Source: Melioribacter roseus
Lineage (GTDB): Bacteria; Bacteroidota; Ignavibacteria; Ignavibacteriales; Melioribacteraceae
Assembly (NCBI GenBank): GCA_020724325.1
Contig: DYHC01000124.1
Location: 1-6,223, forward strand
Length of the DNA: 6,223 nt
Reading direction: 5' to 3'
Shown here: positions 5,758 through 6,223 of the stretch, in pieces
Layout of the letters: the number at the start of each line of letters is the position of its first letter
Numbering within the stretch: position 1 is the stretch's first letter
The notes under the pieces: generated by a model
What the model saw: only the letters and a program-made list of their open reading frames with translations
What the model was told of the DNA's origin: nothing
Database searches by the model: none
Translations under genes and position numbers: made by a program

Positions 5758-5883
5758 CTAGCTGAAATCGGAGACCGAACAGAGCTTCGAAAGAAAATTT
5801 CTCTTTTTCTTCGCTCCTTAGAAATAGCACTTCTCATCCCGATTTGCGGGATTCGAAATAGCACTTCTGAATTTTTCAGAAGT
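5758..5883. repeat. REP-like hairpin-rich intergenic region
   Basis: GAAATAGCACTTCT occurs twice in direct orientation (5821-5834 and 5855-5868). Between them ATCCCG/CGGGAT forms a 6-bp stem with a 5-base loop (5836-5852). ACTTCTGAA (5863-5871) pairs perfectly with TTCAGAAGT (5875-5883) around TTT. Further left, GAGC at 5782-5785 can pair with GCTC at 5813-5816. The style is that of extragenic palindromic repeats common in Bacteroidota-like genomes. None of the hairpins is followed by a convincing T-run on either strand, so I do not call a terminator. Confidence 0.6.
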
Positions 5884-6104
5884 ACATTTTAGTAACTTTT
5901 ATTTCATGCCTACTACATTTCTATAAACTTTTTTCAAATTCAACGAATATTTCGTCCCTTAGGAATCTAAATACTATTCCCGTTAGTGATGAAATAAAAG
6001 AATAACTTTGGCAAAACAAATAAATTAAGTCCCGTAGTGGTGATATTAAATCTTATTTTATTAATTCTTTTGTAACTAACAAAAAAGCAGAGTTACTTCT
6101 CAGA
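5884..6104. repeat. Gene-free stretch with decayed palindromic repeat units
   Basis: No reading frame is supported here. Two related units are visible: TTCCCGTTAGTGATGAAAT (5977-5995) and TCCCGTAGTGGTGATAT (6030-6046), with a third weaker relative around TTCGTCCCTTAGG (5951-5963). They look like worn copies of one short extragenic repeat. GTAACT (about 6072-6077) can pair with AGTTAC (about 6091-6096) just after the stop of the ORF6N-like gene, but lacks a clean terminator shape. Confidence 0.5.
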
Positions 6105-6223
6105 TTAAAAACCAATTTTATTTTTTGGTTTCGCTTCTACTTTCATCAATTCTTTTATTGCCTCAAAGACAATTTGGAATTTTGTATCGTATTTCTCTTC
6201 TAATTTTTCAATTCTTTTTAACA
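6105..6223 (-). CDS. C-terminal fragment of an ORF6N/KilA-N-like protein
   Basis: The last 38 codons of a gene entering from the right edge: LKRIEKLEEKYDTKFQIVF, then EAIKELMKVEAKPKNKIGF and TAA at 6105-6107. A short coiled coil (RIEKLEEKYD) followed by 'F..VF.AI.ELM' and a basic 'P..K..IGF' ending matches the usual tail of ORF6N-domain proteins, phage-type DNA-binding proteins that are widespread in Bacteroidota-like genomes. The DNA-binding domain itself is outside the window, so the family call relies on the tail alone. It lies on the same strand as the rest but is separated from it by over 300 bases of repeats and a pseudogene. Confidence 0.6.
   Translation of the reverse strand, partial: LKRIEKLEEKYDTKFQIVFEAIKELMKVEAKPKNKIGF

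Noticed and set aside
5863..5883. Rho-independent terminator
   Set aside because: The 9-bp stem is perfect, but no T-run follows directly on either strand and the sequence belongs to a direct-repeat pair.
5677..5892. 71-codon plus-strand open frame
   Set aside because: It lies antisense to the YgeY-like relic and continues through REP-like hairpins; no recognisable domain or ribosome site.

Overview
The window is AT-rich bacterial DNA in which every supportable gene lies on the minus strand, so it reads biologically from right to left. The gene content (GxxExxY nuclease-like protein, tail of an ORF6N-type protein, decayed palindromic repeats carrying 'TCCCGT(T)AGTG'-like cores) and the mostly weak Shine-Dalgarno signals suggest a member of the Bacteroidota/Chlorobiota/Ignavibacteria (FCB) group. 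This is an inference from style; no rRNA or marker gene is present.

Layout from right to left. (1) 6105-6223: C-terminal end of an ORF6N-like protein entering from the window edge. (2) About 5758-6104: no intact gene, but decayed repeats and hairpins. (3) 5569-5754: a gene fragment resembling the lid-domain region of a YgeY/M20-type hydrolase, cut off on both sides. (4) 5111-5581: a compact element bounded by a perfect 23-bp inverted repeat and holding one gene, a GxxExxY / PD-(D/E)XK-like protein. (5) 4086-5096: a YgeW-like carbamoyltransferase with a strong Shine-Dalgarno. (6) 3841-4089: a 124/125-bp tandem duplication spanning the junction between carbamoyltransferase and the next gene. 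Each copy holds a hairpin whose ends match the inverted-repeat ends of the GxxExxY element. (7) 2623-3873: a threonine synthase-like fold-type II PLP enzyme with an N-terminal zinc ribbon. (8) 2033-2626: a MocA-type molybdopterin nucleotidyltransferase. (9) 1077-2036: an XdhC/CoxI-type maturation protein. (10) 1-1044: galactokinase, lacking its C-terminus at the window edge.

Genes 7, 8 and 9 are joined by two ATGA stop/start overlaps and are almost certainly co-transcribed. Carbamoyltransferase (YgeW-like), a PLP enzyme, MocA, XdhC and a YgeY-like remnant together recall the E. coli ygeW-ygeX-ygeY...ygfJ-xdh region, which handles purine/urate-type nitrogen heterocycles through molybdenum hydroxylases. 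I infer that this is part of a related catabolic cluster, with a threonine synthase-type protein in the position of the PLP lyase YgeX. The Mo-hydroxylase subunits themselves are not in the window.

The most unusual feature is the set of related inverted-repeat structures. One copy carries a nuclease-like gene and sits between the broken YgeY-like gene and the carbamoyltransferase RBS. Two short non-coding relatives sit in the next intergenic gap. A tandem duplication there has also copied the start of the PLP enzyme gene, creating a 24-codon upstream reading frame.
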